Shown here: positions 33,598-41,953 of the stretch, piece after piece | Numbering within the stretch: position 1 is the first letter of the stretch | Layout of the letters: every line of letters begins with the position of its first letter | Assembly (NCBI GenBank): GCA_023429995.1 | Contig: JAEZCE010000093.1 | Location: 124,001 to 188,000, forward strand | Reading direction: 5' to 3' | Length of the DNA: 64,000 bases | Source of the DNA: Bacillota bacterium | GTDB taxonomy: Bacteria; Bacillota; UBA4882; UBA8346 | Program-made: the position numbers and the translations under genes | Notes under the pieces: model-generated | Databases searched by the model: none | Seen by the model: the letters and a program-made list of their open reading frames with translations, nothing else | Told to the model about the DNA's origin: nothing

Positions 33598-34896
33598 TTA
33601 TTTCTGCGAAATCGCCAATGCTTCATCAAGGGCTTCGATGATATCATCGGGGTGCTCGAGCCCGATGGATAACCGGATGAGGTCGGGGGTGAGTCCGCCT
33701 TCACGCTGCTGTTCCTCGCTTAATTGGGAATGGGATGTGGAGGATGGATGCAAAATTAAGCTCTTGGCATCGCCTACATTGGCCAGATTCGAGAACAACG
33801 TGATATTGTCAATCAGTTTTACCGCCGCTTCATAGCCGCCCTTCACTCCGAAGACCACCATGCCGCCGAACCCATTTTTCAAGTATTTCTTAGCGACCGG
33901 ATAGGTGGGATCGTCGGCTAGACCTGGATAACGAACCCAGGCCACTCTCGGGTCCTTTTTCAAAAATTCGGCGACTTTCAGGGCGTTATCGGAATGCTTT
34001 TCCATACGTACCGGCAACGTTTCAATACCTTGCGTAAAGATCCAGGCATTATCGGGGGAGAGGGTAGCCCCAAGGTTGCGAAGAGGCACGGTACGGAAAC
34101 GCAATGCGTAAGAAATTGGGGAGAGCGTTTCCGGAAGATCATATGCCCACTTCAAACCGTGATAATTGGGATCAGGCCGGGTCATTAAAGGGAACTGATC
34201 GTTTTTCCAGTTGAATTTGCCGGAATCGGTGATAATTCCCCCAATAGCGGAACCATGACCTCCAAGCCATTTGGTGAGTGAATTGATGACGATATCGGCG
34301 CCGTAATCGATGGCTCTCAGCAAGTAGGGAGTGGTAAATGTACCGTCAACGATTAAGGGAATATGATGGGCGTGGGCAATCGTGGCAACTTCGCCGATAT
34401 CGGTAAAATCAAGGGCCGGATTGCCGATGGTTTCGATATAGAGCAGTTTGGTTTTCGGAGTGATGGCTTTTTCAAAGTTCTGGGGATCTTTGGCATCGAC
34501 AAACTTGGTGGTAATGCCAAATTGGGGTAAGATAGCGTCAAACATCGTATAGGTCCCGCCATAAAGGTTGTTGGCGGAAACGATTTCGTCCCCTTGTCCC
34601 GCGATTGTAATGATGGCATAGTGGATTGCGCTGGTGCCCGAGGCGACGGATACCGAAGCGGCCCCGCCCTCGAGAGCGGAGACACGGTCTTCAAGAACGG
34701 CATTGGTGGGATTACCGAGCCGGCTGTATATAAAGCCAAGTTCTTTCAAACCAAAGAGATTGGCGCCGTGTTCGGTATTTTTGAATACAAAGGAACTGGT
34801 GCGATGAACTGAAATGCCCCGCGATAAAGTGGTAGGATCGGGAACCTGCCCCGCGTGAATGGAGAGTGTTTCAAACCGGTAATTATTTTTGGCCAT
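33598..34896 (-). CDS. metY: O-acetylhomoserine sulfhydrylase, copy 1
   Basis: A 432-aa Cys/Met-metabolism PLP enzyme that makes homocysteine or methionine from O-acetylhomoserine and sulfide or methanethiol. The PLP lysine is in INSLTKWLGGHGSAIGG near residue 215. The YSRLGNPTNAVLEDRVSALEGG and SVGLEHPDDI segments are typical. AAGGAG precedes the ATG. A second metY lies at 47019. The MetA encoded at 42943 carries the acetyl-specific glutamate, so O-acetylhomoserine should be available. No S-box was found upstream of this gene. Confidence 0.9.
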   Translation of the reverse strand: MAKNNYRFETLSIHAGQVPDPTTLSRGISVHRTSSFVFKNTEHGANLFGLKELGFIYSRLGNPTNAVLEDRVSALEGGAASVSVASGTSAIHYAIITIAGQGDEIVSANNLYGGTYTMFDAILPQFGITTKFVDAKDPQNFEKAITPKTKLLYIETIGNPALDFTDIGEVATIAHAHHIPLIVDGTFTTPYLLRAIDYGADIVINSLTKWLGGHGSAIGGIITDSGKFNWKNDQFPLMTRPDPNYHGLKWAYDLPETLSPISYALRFRTVPLRNLGATLSPDNAWIFTQGIETLPVRMEKHSDNALKVAEFLKKDPRVAWVRYPGLADDPTYPVAKKYLKNGFGGMVVFGVKGGYEAAVKLIDNITLFSNLANVGDAKSLILHPSSTSHSQLSEEQQREGGLTPDLIRLSIGLEHPDDIIEALDEALAISQK

Positions 34897-35384
34897 TGCA
34901 ATTCTCCTTTATAAAGTATTTGATTGAAAAAACCAGAATATACCCGTTCAGTTTTTACTCCGGTTTTGAGCCCCTGTTGAATGGTTTTTTGGTTATCCGG
35001 AATCATCAAGAAAAAAACAAAATAAAACCTATATGTTTAGTGGGGGAATTAAATTATTAGAATTATATCTTACCGATCCAATGATTGTCAACAAGAATAT
35101 TTCTCATTCGAAAAATACTTGGATTCCGGCATGCAACGAGGAGGTCAAATTCCTAGCGAAGCAGTGAAATCGGGATAAAGGCCTTCCGTTAAAATTCATG
35201 GATAAAGTATCACCCACTTCCAACCCGGCATACATTAAAAAAGATGTAGGAAATTCATACCGGTCGGAACCGGTAGGAGTTTTTAAAACTTAATCAAACC
35301 CCGGCCTAAAAAAACAAGCGTCGATCCGGATAGAGCCGAGGCTATTTTCTAAGTCTAGTTTGATAATGAAAGGGGTAGCAATAG
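34897..35384. other. 488-base divergent intergenic region
   Basis: It lies between metY copy 1 (minus) and the second ABC ATPase gene (plus). No reading frame with a ribosome site and no known riboswitch were recognised. ACCGGTCGGAACCGGT at 35258-35273 is a small inverted repeat. The ATGTTAG-TTG-ATGTTAG operator of the first GTPase operon is absent, so the two loci are probably controlled differently. Confidence 0.5.
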
Positions 35385-36164
35385 ATGATCACCGAATTAA
35401 ATATTCTGCCGGGTTTCAATAAATCCGGGATCCAGGAAGATTTTGAGGAGCTTACACTGAAGGCGGGGGAGACCATATCGATCGTAGGCCCGACCGGAAG
35501 CGGCAAAACTGCCTTTATTACCGATATAGAATTACTGGCGCAAGGGGATACATCCACCAAACGGCATATTTTGCTCAACCGTGAAGCGCCTGAGGACAGT
35601 ATCCGCTATAATCCGGCTTTGAAACCCATTGCCATGATCACTCAAAATACCAAATGTTTTGCTGATCTAGCGGCTGAGGAATTTCTGCAAATCCATGCCC
35701 GGGCCCGTTGTATACAAAATAAAACCATCATTGAGGAAACCATTGAACTGGCTAATATTTTCACCGGTGAAAAAATTCAAAAGAATAATAAAGTCACGAC
35801 CCTTTCCGGCGGTCAAACCCGTTCCCTATTAATCGCCGATGCGATTTTGATAGGGGCGGCGCCTATTGTATTACTGGATGAGATTGAGAACGCCGGCATT
35901 TTTAAACAGGAAGTATTGGAGATTATCCACGGGGCCGGGAAAATTATTATTTTTGTGACCCATGATCCGGTGATCGCCTTACATACTGAGAAAAGGGTGA
36001 TTATGGAGAACGGCGGCGTCAAAAAGGTCCTTCATCAAAATGAGTTGGAAATATATGCCGCCCGGAATCTGGTTGAACTTGATAAAAGAGTGGGAGCCAT
36101 TCGAGAGGAGTTACGAGCCGGAAATATTATTACGAGGGAACTGGCCAATTTAAATTTAGCCTAA
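35385..36164 (+). CDS. Soluble ABC ATPase, paralog 2
   Basis: A 259-aa ABC ATPase without permease. Walker A VGPTGSGKTAF is near residue 34, the signature is LSGGQTRSLL, Walker B is IVLLDEIENAG, and the H-loop is VTHDPVIAL. Compared with the paralog at 20012 it lacks the N-terminal DUF1858-like domain but shares DIELLAQGDT, ILLN-x-xAP, EIENAG and the C-terminal helical tail. AAAGGGG lies before the ATG. A GTPase gene follows after 23 bases, giving the same ATPase/GTPase pair as the first locus but in the reverse order. The repeated pairing suggests the two NTPases work together. Substrate unknown. Confidence 0.78.
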   Translation: MITELNILPGFNKSGIQEDFEELTLKAGETISIVGPTGSGKTAFITDIELLAQGDTSTKRHILLNREAPEDSIRYNPALKPIAMITQNTKCFADLAAEEFLQIHARARCIQNKTIIEETIELANIFTGEKIQKNNKVTTLSGGQTRSLLIADAILIGAAPIVLLDEIENAGIFKQEVLEIIHGAGKIIIFVTHDPVIALHTEKRVIMENGGVKKVLHQNELEIYAARNLVELDKRVGAIREELRAGNIITRELANLNLA

Positions 36165-36187
36165 AGGGTACGAAGGAGTTGTAAAAA

Positions 36188-36898
36188 TTGAAGTTAGTGA
36201 TTATAGCCGGACCACCGTCTGCCGGAAAGACCGCCCTTATTAAACAAATCGTGGGCAATCTTCGCGATTCGATGCGGATTGTTTTTCTAAAAATCGATGT
36301 GGTAAAAGCTTATGAAGATATTGAACTGGAAACGGAATTCGGGATTCTGACCAAAAAGATTTATTCGGGGGATCTGTGTCCGGACCATGCCGGAGTGATG
36401 GTTCTTGGGGATGCGATTGAGTGGGCCTCCGCCAACAAGGCCGATTTGTTTATCGTTGAAAGCGCCGGTTTATGCTTGCGTTGTTCGCCGTACCTAAACC
36501 AAGGACTGGGGATTGTGGTCCTGAGTTCCATTTCGGGAATTCATACCCCGGAAAAGATGGGGGCGATGGTAAGTTTGGCCGATGTAGCGGTCGTAACCAA
36601 AATTGATTTGGTAAGCCAGGCCGAACGGGAGGTGTTGATTCAAAAAATCAAGGAGATTCACCCCGCTGTGATCTTACTGGAAACAAACGCTCTCCAGGGC
36701 ACGTCCTTGAAGCGGTTATATGAACTTATTCGTAATTCGGGCGACATTTCCGAAGATAATTTATACTTGAAAGGGAATCCGCCGCTCGGCACCTGTACTA
36801 TCTGTGTGGGCAAGAAAGATATCGGGTGGCGCAAACACTTCGGAGTTGTCAAGAAATTGGAAGGCAATATCGCCGACTATTTATATCGGGGTGAATGA
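36188..36898 (+). CDS. HypB/UreG-like metallochaperone GTPase, paralog 2
   Basis: A 236-aa SIMIBI GTPase with P-loop AGPPSAGKTA and TKID near residue 140. The same three cysteine motifs as paralog 1 are present: YSGDLCPDHAG, SAGLCLRCSPY and GTCTICVGKKDIG. Conservation of these cysteines between the two copies argues for a metal site. It starts with TTG at 36188, with AAGGAG about ten bases upstream. An Fe-S protein gene follows one base after its stop. Family precedent (HypB, UreG) suggests nucleotide-gated metal delivery; the target enzyme is not in view. Confidence 0.8.
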   Translation: MKLVIIAGPPSAGKTALIKQIVGNLRDSMRIVFLKIDVVKAYEDIELETEFGILTKKIYSGDLCPDHAGVMVLGDAIEWASANKADLFIVESAGLCLRCSPYLNQGLGIVVLSSISGIHTPEKMGAMVSLADVAVVTKIDLVSQAEREVLIQKIKEIHPAVILLETNALQGTSLKRLYELIRNSGDISEDNLYLKGNPPLGTCTICVGKKDIGWRKHFGVVKKLEGNIADYLYRGE

Positions 36899-36899
36899 A

Positions 36900-37550
36900 A
36901 TGACCATTGCAAAATTGTGGCATCCGCCGGGCAAAAATTGTGGTCTGTGCGGGGATGAGTCATGCCGGGATTTTTTACGGGCGGTTATTAATGAACAAAA
37001 AAGTTATAGCGACTGCCCTTATTATCAAGAACAGTCCATGGCGGCGGAAGGACCGATCCGGGAAGCGATTTATACTGATTTGGATGTCCTAGGCCATCCT
37101 TATGATTTTGTTCTGAGTCCAATACCGGGGGAGATCTCGGCCCGGAAAATTGTATTGCCGTTCCGGGGCGACCTGGTTGAAAAGATGGGGATTGTAAAGG
37201 GTGATTATGTTATGGGCCGCCCCATGGGAGCGGGATGTCCGATTCCCCATGTTTTGGAAGTGATTGAAGCGGATCCCCTTACCGGTCTGCTTACCACCTG
37301 GGTGGTAGGACCGAAAGTGTCCCGGGAAAAATCGGTCAAAGATGTCAAGGCCTATCATATGATAGGTTTTGACGGCCTGGCTGAACATGTCCGAAGAAAA
37401 CCAATGGTTGGATATAGAATGTCCTTTCTGCCAGGCTGCTGCATGATGAATTTGAACCATACCGGCCTGGTTAACATGGTGCTTGAAAAGAGTTGCGGCA
37501 CCCAAATCCGGGTGGAAGACATCAGGATACTGGCCGGACCTGAGGGGTAA
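36900..37550 (+). CDS. Fe-S cluster protein of the second GTPase locus
   Basis: A 216-aa protein. The N-terminus has an FeS-domain pattern like that of RnfB and the corrinoid/Fe-S subunit of acetyl-CoA synthase: C14, C17, C22 and C39 in NCGLCGDESC...DCPYY. The rest is a novel-looking domain with MGRPMGAGCPIPHVLEV and FLPGCCMMNLNHTG. I set the start at ATG 36900, one base after the GTPase stop and behind GGGGTGA; a longer reading frame overlaps the GTPase and has no ribosome site. It could be the acceptor, scaffold or electron donor for the GTPase/ABC ATPase pair. The function is not known to me. Confidence 0.7.
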   Translation: MTIAKLWHPPGKNCGLCGDESCRDFLRAVINEQKSYSDCPYYQEQSMAAEGPIREAIYTDLDVLGHPYDFVLSPIPGEISARKIVLPFRGDLVEKMGIVKGDYVMGRPMGAGCPIPHVLEVIEADPLTGLLTTWVVGPKVSREKSVKDVKAYHMIGFDGLAEHVRRKPMVGYRMSFLPGCCMMNLNHTGLVNMVLEKSCGTQIRVEDIRILAGPEG

Positions 37551-37580
37551 TGAGTCCGTTTGTATTTCACCTTTGAAATT

Positions 37581-37680
37581 TAATGAAAGGGGCTCTCACA
37601 AAAAAGGAAATACGCCCCGGGCACGCCCGATAAAGCGCGTACACGCGACGTATTTCTCATTGAACAGCCTCTTTTCATTA
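37581..37680. repeat. MITE-like palindromic element, copy A
   Basis: TAATGAAAGGGGCT at 37581-37594 is mirrored by AGCCTCTTTTCATTA ending at 37680. Inside, GGAAATACG and CGTATTTCTCATTGAA match the core word of copies B to D. It lies between convergent genes and could also terminate transcription in both directions. Confidence 0.65.
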
Positions 37681-38253
37681 AAACTGATATCCTAGTTTGA
37701 CGGAACCCTCGTACATCAGATTCGGAAGTTTTAGATTGCCGGAACCGACCGTGACGTTTTCGTCGCTCAGGTTGTAATGAAGGGCAGCCCAAGGATTGAT
37801 ATACCAGTGATCGCTAAGTTTATAGACATACCCGCAACCGAGGGTGAGGATTTTCTGAGAAAACTTGCCGCTATCACCGGTATTTTTGTTTTGAATCCGG
37901 CTGTCCCAAAATTCGACGCCTCCCGCCAGCCACAAACCCTCCCGGTTTTCATCCGGGAAATAATCCACAATCACCGCATTGACATCTAAATCCCAATCCT
38001 TGTATCCCTTTGGAGTTACAAAACCGGGGATGGTGGTTTTGGTCCGAATCAGCCGGAGATTATAATGGTCAAACCCTATCACTCCGCTGATGTAATGTCC
38101 TCCGGAAAGGTAAGGCAGCGCATCAACTTCCACTCCCAAAGTGATGCCGGGATCGTTTTGAGAAGCGGCAAGGGTTGTCATGGATAAACCCAGTGTCAGC
38201 AAGACTCCCAGGATGCAAATTCCGATAACTTTCTGTGTTTGATTTTTAAACAT
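37678..38253 (-). CDS. Outer-membrane beta-barrel protein (YfaZ/OmpW-like)
   Basis: A 191-aa protein with signal peptide (residues about 10-30, ending TLAASQ) and alternating hydrophobic beta-strands (GGHYISGVIGFDHYNLRLI, WYINPWAALHYNLSD), ending LGYQF. The terminal aromatic residue and small size suggest an 8-stranded outer-membrane barrel. AGGAGG precedes the ATG. No operon partner is seen. The stop codon lies at the edge of repeat copy A. With the porin at 22739 it supports a diderm envelope. Confidence 0.7.
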   Translation of the reverse strand: MFKNQTQKVIGICILGVLLTLGLSMTTLAASQNDPGITLGVEVDALPYLSGGHYISGVIGFDHYNLRLIRTKTTIPGFVTPKGYKDWDLDVNAVIVDYFPDENREGLWLAGGVEFWDSRIQNKNTGDSGKFSQKILTLGCGYVYKLSDHWYINPWAALHYNLSDENVTVGSGNLKLPNLMYEGSVKLGYQF

Positions 38254-38282
38254 CGATGATTCCTCCTAAATTTGAGTAGCGA

Positions 38283-39374
38283 CTATTGAATGACTGGAAC
38301 CGGCCTCCGGTAGCTGACCGGGTGACCGTAATTCTTAACATAACCAATCCGCAATAACATCTGGGCTTGTCCTGATATTCCCAACTTTGTTGCAATTTCT
38401 TCTTTACATGGACTTTCTTCCAATGGGGCGCTGATGGGGTGGACTGCCAGCTTTTTTCCGGTCGCCGTGATCAAAAACTTTTCCAAAGACCGGCCGCTGC
38501 CGATTAAAGCGGCAACGGAGTTATCCTCGGATAGGAGGATAAGATAACCGCTGCAATTTTCGGCTTGTTTTTTTACTGTGGCGATGGTTTGATTTCTGAA
38601 AGATTGCGACATCACCGTTTTCTGGGTGAAGAAAGTTGCTACAAACCACCGGGTGATGCCGGAAAGCCCCATGCTTTCGGGGGTTAAACCGTCTTTTTTT
38701 TCTTCAGCTTCTTTTTTAGAAAAACGAAATAACCCGGCCAATTCTTTTTGCTTTTGATCATTGGCAACTTGTTTTTTGGTAGCCTGAATTATCGATTCTT
38801 GAACATATCGCCCGGCTGAACTTTTGAGCGGGCAATATTGGAATTGGGGCCCCAGTTGTTTTATCCATTTTGCATCCTGCTCCGTTAATGGCTGGGGTAA
38901 ATACGGAATGCGGATGGTATGCCGGTTCTTGATGTCATCCAGCACACCAGGCAAGGAAATACTTTTTTTTGGATAAAAGGTCAATTCGGCAATTTCCTGA
39001 TCGCCGCGAGTTTGTGCCAAAATTCTTACTTCCGGTTGTAAACCGAAATGAGGAGCTGCTTCAACCATATTTTCAATCAATGCGCCCAGCGAAATGAATG
39101 TTTCCCGGTTTTCGGGGTCGACTTGCGGCAAAATGTGTTGGTTATCGATGATGATCCGTATTTTATTGTCTGTCATCATTTTAATCTTCCACATTTGCGC
39201 ATTGTGGGTGCTGGGAGCGAGGGAACCATAACGGATGATTTCATTGATTTTGGCCTTCAAATCCTGGCCTTCCAGGTTTCCTTCTCCTTGAATCCTGCAG
39301 TCAAAGCTGATGAGGAAAAAACAGCCTAACAATAGAAAAAGTCGAATTTTTTGATTCCTTTTAATCTTTATCAC
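38283..39374 (-). CDS. Acg-family nitroreductase-like lipoprotein
   Basis: Up to 363 aa. A lipoprotein-like N-terminus (RLFLLLGCFFLISFDC) precedes a nitroreductase-fold domain of the Acg/twin-domain FMN type (RYGSLAPSTHNAQMWKI near residue 50, GSGRSLEKFLITATGKKLAVH near 300). Such exported FMN proteins are poorly characterised. The start is odd: GTG 39374 overlaps the AAGAGG ribosome site (39379-39374), an in-frame TAA lies two codons upstream, and ATT at 39365 sits eight bases downstream, where an initiation codon should be. An ATT start giving MKRNQKIRLF is plausible. Confidence 0.75.
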   Translation of the reverse strand: MIKIKRNQKIRLFLLLGCFFLISFDCRIQGEGNLEGQDLKAKINEIIRYGSLAPSTHNAQMWKIKMMTDNKIRIIIDNQHILPQVDPENRETFISLGALIENMVEAAPHFGLQPEVRILAQTRGDQEIAELTFYPKKSISLPGVLDDIKNRHTIRIPYLPQPLTEQDAKWIKQLGPQFQYCPLKSSAGRYVQESIIQATKKQVANDQKQKELAGLFRFSKKEAEEKKDGLTPESMGLSGITRWFVATFFTQKTVMSQSFRNQTIATVKKQAENCSGYLILLSEDNSVAALIGSGRSLEKFLITATGKKLAVHPISAPLEESPCKEEIATKLGISGQAQMLLRIGYVKNYGHPVSYRRPVPVIQ

Positions 39375-39395
39375 CTCTTATTTTTTAAGATTGAA

Positions 39396-39518
39396 AGAGG
39401 CTGTTGCAAAAGTGATTGATTAAAATCAATGAGAAATACAATATATACCATAAATAATGGGTAAATTTTACATATATTATATTTTTCTATCGATAAATCT
39501 TATTTTGCAACAGACCCC
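39396..39518. repeat. MITE-like palindromic element, copy B
   Basis: GAGGCTGTTGCAAAAG at the left and TTATTTTGCAACAGACCCC at the right are terminal inverted repeats. The interior has ATCAATGAGAAATACAATATAT followed by AT-rich sequence, stated in two words as ATCAATGAGAAATAC and AATATATACC. Copy C at 48805 is the same element in the opposite orientation. Confidence 0.75.
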
Positions 39519-39523
39519 TATCG

Positions 39524-40165
39524 CTATGGTTTTAAGCTTTTGGCAATCAGCCGGGTCATCTCTGCAATCAAGGAGGAGACATCTTTTTGGTAGGTATAGG
39601 CGATATATTTTTCTTTTTTAAGGATAATATTGATAAAACCAATCATATTGCCGTAGAGGATAAACGCTGTGTTTACAGGGTCAAGCTCTTTGGAGATACT
39701 GCCGTCTTCAATACCTTGGCGGATGCTGTGAATGAGCAAGTCGGCGCTTTTATTCCCTTCAATGTAGTTGGCTCTTTTGTATTCATCCTGAGAAGCTAAA
39801 TCTTCATCACGGTTTTCATAGTCGGCCATCGCTTTAAAATAATGGGGATAGGTATTGGTAAACTCCAAATAGGTTCTCCCGATGAATAAAACTTTTTCAA
39901 GCCCGTTTGCCGGCTGCTGCTTTTGAAGCGCGTCGAAGGTTAGCCTGTTTAGTATTCCGTAAGCCCGGCTGATAATGGCGTCATAAATTTGTTCCTTGCT
40001 GGAAAAGTAAGCATAGACAGTCCTTTTACTGTATTCCGCGGTCTTAGCAACCTCGTCCATGGTGGCGTTATGAATTCCTTTGGCGAAAAATACTTTTTCA
40101 GCCGCGTTAATAATGTCTTCCTGACGTAGTTTCCGGAGTTGATCTTTTCGTTCTGTGGCGCCCAT
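39524..40165 (-). CDS. TetR-family regulator, copy 1
   Basis: A 213-aa TetR/AcrR repressor. The N-terminal helix-turn-helix has IINAAEKVFFAKGIHNATMDEVA and KRTVYAYFSSKEQIYDAI segments near residues 18-65. The C-terminal ligand domain is helical (TYLEFTNTYPHYFKAMADYENRD). GAGGGAA lies before the ATG. Two palindromes at 40192-40210 and 40251-40270 upstream suggest autoregulation. No clear target gene is adjacent on its own strand. Confidence 0.88.
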   Translation of the reverse strand: MGATERKDQLRKLRQEDIINAAEKVFFAKGIHNATMDEVAKTAEYSKRTVYAYFSSKEQIYDAIISRAYGILNRLTFDALQKQQPANGLEKVLFIGRTYLEFTNTYPHYFKAMADYENRDEDLASQDEYKRANYIEGNKSADLLIHSIRQGIEDGSISKELDPVNTAFILYGNMIGFINIILKKEKYIAYTYQKDVSSLIAEMTRLIAKSLKP

Positions 40166-40191
40166 GGTTCCCTCATCCCGAATATGTAATA

Positions 40192-40270
40192 AGTAAACTG
40201 TTAGTTTACTTTTTTAGTATAACACAAACTCTTAAACTATACTAGTAAAAGATTACACTGTTAGTTTACT
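40192..40270 (-). promoter_or_regulatory. Paired operators upstream of TetR copy 1
   Basis: Site 1 is AGTAAACTGTTAGTTTACT (40192-40210), a palindrome. Site 2, 60 bases on (40252-40270), is TTACACTGTTAGTTTACT-like with one arm degenerate. The shared word ACTGTTAGTTTACTTTTTT and the location in the promoter of the minus-strand TetR gene indicate a repressor binding region. Confidence 0.75.
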
Positions 40271-40331
40271 TTTTTTCAAATTCTTTTTATGAGAGTTTCA
40301 AATTAGCTATGAAATGGCGCTTTCCATCCCC

Positions 40332-40374
40332 TTGACAAGAATCATGAGTTGAATTATAATGACTTTAAACTCAT
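40332..40374 (+). promoter_or_regulatory. Consensus sigma-A promoter and operator of TetR copy 2
   Basis: TTGACA at 40332-40337 and TATAAT at 40355-40360 have an exact 17-base spacer. ATGAGTT at 40344-40350, within the spacer, and AACTCAT at 40368-40374 form an inverted repeat around the -10 box, as expected for an autoregulatory TetR site. The sequence differs from the operators of copy 1. Confidence 0.85.
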
Positions 40375-40393
40375 TGAGTACGGAGTCAACCAA

Positions 40394-40981
40394 ATGAAAA
40401 TATCAAAACGAAAATTGCAAAAAGACCAGACCAGGGAGGAGATACTTCAGGCGGCTTTGCATGAATTTGCTTCCAGAGGTTTTATTGCCACCCGTACCAG
40501 TGATGTCGCCGATGTGGCGGGAGTTTCCCATGGAACGGTTTTTGCGCATTTTGCCACCCGGGAGGATTTATTAATCGCTGCTATCGAAGAATTCGGCCGT
40601 AAGGTCGCCGGGCGAATTCATGAATTGGCAAGCCGGGGTGGGAGCGTGCGAGAGGTCCTTCAGGCTCACTTGGAAGGTCTTATTGAAGAGGAAGCTTTCT
40701 ACTCCAGAATGGTTTCGGAAAGGTCCCTGTTGCCTGCTAATGCCCAGAGTGCTTTCGTGGCAATTCAATCAGCGATTTCCATCCATTTAAATCAAGCGGC
40801 AAGCCGTGAGATAGCATCGGGAGCGATTCGCCCCATTCCCATGCACTTTTTTTTTAATACCTGGATGGGATTGATTCATTATTATCTAAGCAATGCCGAT
40901 TTATTTGCGCCGGGAGAGTCGGTTTTAAAGCGTTATGGATGGGAATTGCTTGAGTATTTCATGAGCCTGACGGCTCCGTAA
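40394..40981 (+). CDS. TetR-family regulator, copy 2
   Basis: About 195 aa. The DNA-binding domain has EEILQAALHEFASRGFIATRTSDVADVAGVSHG-type sequence (key words ALHEFASRGF and VSHGTVFAHFATREDLL), and a helical ligand domain follows. ATG 40394 is chosen because GGAG lies about eight bases upstream; the earlier TTG lies within the promoter. It is divergent from copy 1. The HEAT-like gene starts 39 bases after its stop and may be cotranscribed and controlled by it. Confidence 0.88.
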   Translation: MKISKRKLQKDQTREEILQAALHEFASRGFIATRTSDVADVAGVSHGTVFAHFATREDLLIAAIEEFGRKVAGRIHELASRGGSVREVLQAHLEGLIEEEAFYSRMVSERSLLPANAQSAFVAIQSAISIHLNQAASREIASGAIRPIPMHFFFNTWMGLIHYYLSNADLFAPGESVLKRYGWELLEYFMSLTAP

Positions 40982-41020
40982 AGTTTAAAACGGAGCGGCA
41001 AATTTGAAAGGGGTGCTACG

Positions 41021-41737
41021 ATGGATCAAGGACCGAAGACGAAAACAATTGAAAACCTTTTACTCAATTCCGGTCTCCCGGGGCCCAGAGGAAATTTAGC
41101 GTTGCTTTATTCATTCGCCCATCGCGCCACCGCCGCTGAAATTGAAGAATGTTTGGCCTATTACCATGATCATCTTCAAAACTCTCCGGAAGAGTTCGTG
41201 GTCATGTGCGGAATTGTCGGATATTGTATTTTGAATCAGAATAACATTTCAGGGATAATGGAAAAAATCAGGGGCTACGCATCTCATCAGAGTTGGCGGA
41301 TTCGAGAGGCGGTGGCTATCGGTATTCAAGAGGTAGCAGCCCTAAAGATGAATGAAATCATCCATCATCTTGAAAAATGGCTTGACGGCAATGAATTGGA
41401 AAAGCGCGCCGTGGTTGCTGCTTTGTGTGAACCCAAATTATTAAAAGAAAGCCAAATCAATATCAAAATTTTAAATATCCTGGCTGCATTAACCCGCGCT
41501 TTTGAAAAAATTGACGGTAAACTGTCTGACCAGCAGAATACTTTACGGAAAACTTTGGGATATGGCTGGAGTGTGGTGATTGTCGCTATTCCTCAGGAAG
41601 GAAAGATAGTTTTTGAAACGGCGGCTCGGAGTAGTAACAAACATATTCGCTGGATAATCAAGGAAAACCTTAAAAAGAATCGTTTGTTTCGAATGGATCA
41701 ATTCTGGGTTGAAAAGATGAAGTCACTTTTCACCTAA
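41021..41737 (+). CDS. HEAT-repeat/AlkD-like helical protein
   Basis: A 238-aa, wholly helical protein with HEAT-like pairs (YASHQSWRIREAVAIGIQEVA, IRWIIKENLKKNRL), similar in style to DNA-alkylation-repair AlkD folds or PBS-lyase HEAT proteins. Catalytic residues of AlkD could not be confirmed. It begins with ATG behind AAAGGGG and lies immediately after TetR copy 2. A DNA-binding or scaffold role is possible; no specific function is claimed. Confidence 0.6.
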   Translation: MDQGPKTKTIENLLLNSGLPGPRGNLALLYSFAHRATAAEIEECLAYYHDHLQNSPEEFVVMCGIVGYCILNQNNISGIMEKIRGYASHQSWRIREAVAIGIQEVAALKMNEIIHHLEKWLDGNELEKRAVVAALCEPKLLKESQINIKILNILAALTRAFEKIDGKLSDQQNTLRKTLGYGWSVVIVAIPQEGKIVFETAARSSNKHIRWIIKENLKKNRLFRMDQFWVEKMKSLFT

Positions 41738-41748
41738 AGGAGGGTTAA

Positions 41749-41943
41749 ATGGTTATGCAATCAGGAACAAAGTTAAAAGGAAGGACTTGTTATAACCACT
41801 TAGGGGGCAAATTGGGTCAAGTAATTTTTGAAAGGCTGATTGAATTGGAATGGCTTACATTGGAAGATGGGAAGTCAACGGTTTACCAAGTTACTGAAAA
41901 AGGTTATCAAGAGTTTAAGAAACTGGGTGTACCTATTGAATAA
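41749..41943 (+). CDS. Detached C-terminal piece of an ArsR-type regulator
   Basis: A 64-aa ORF with AAAGGAGGG before ATG 41749. The sequence GRTCYNHLGGKLGQVIFERL followed by TVYQVTEKGYQEFKKLG matches the C-terminal half of longer ArsR proteins, where a (A/G)RTCYDHLAGKLGV segment follows the winged helix. The N-terminal DNA-binding part is absent, so it is either a decayed gene or a small protein keeping only the Cys-containing domain. It sits between the HEAT-like gene and a VOC gene. Confidence 0.6.
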   Translation: MVMQSGTKLKGRTCYNHLGGKLGQVIFERLIELEWLTLEDGKSTVYQVTEKGYQEFKKLGVPIE

Positions 41944-41953
41944 GGAGAAAACA

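Noticed and set aside
34900..35384. S-box or molybdenum-cofactor riboswitch between metY and the second ABC ATPase
   Set aside because: No GATGAAACC/GGCAAC-type S-box core and no Moco core were found on either strand.
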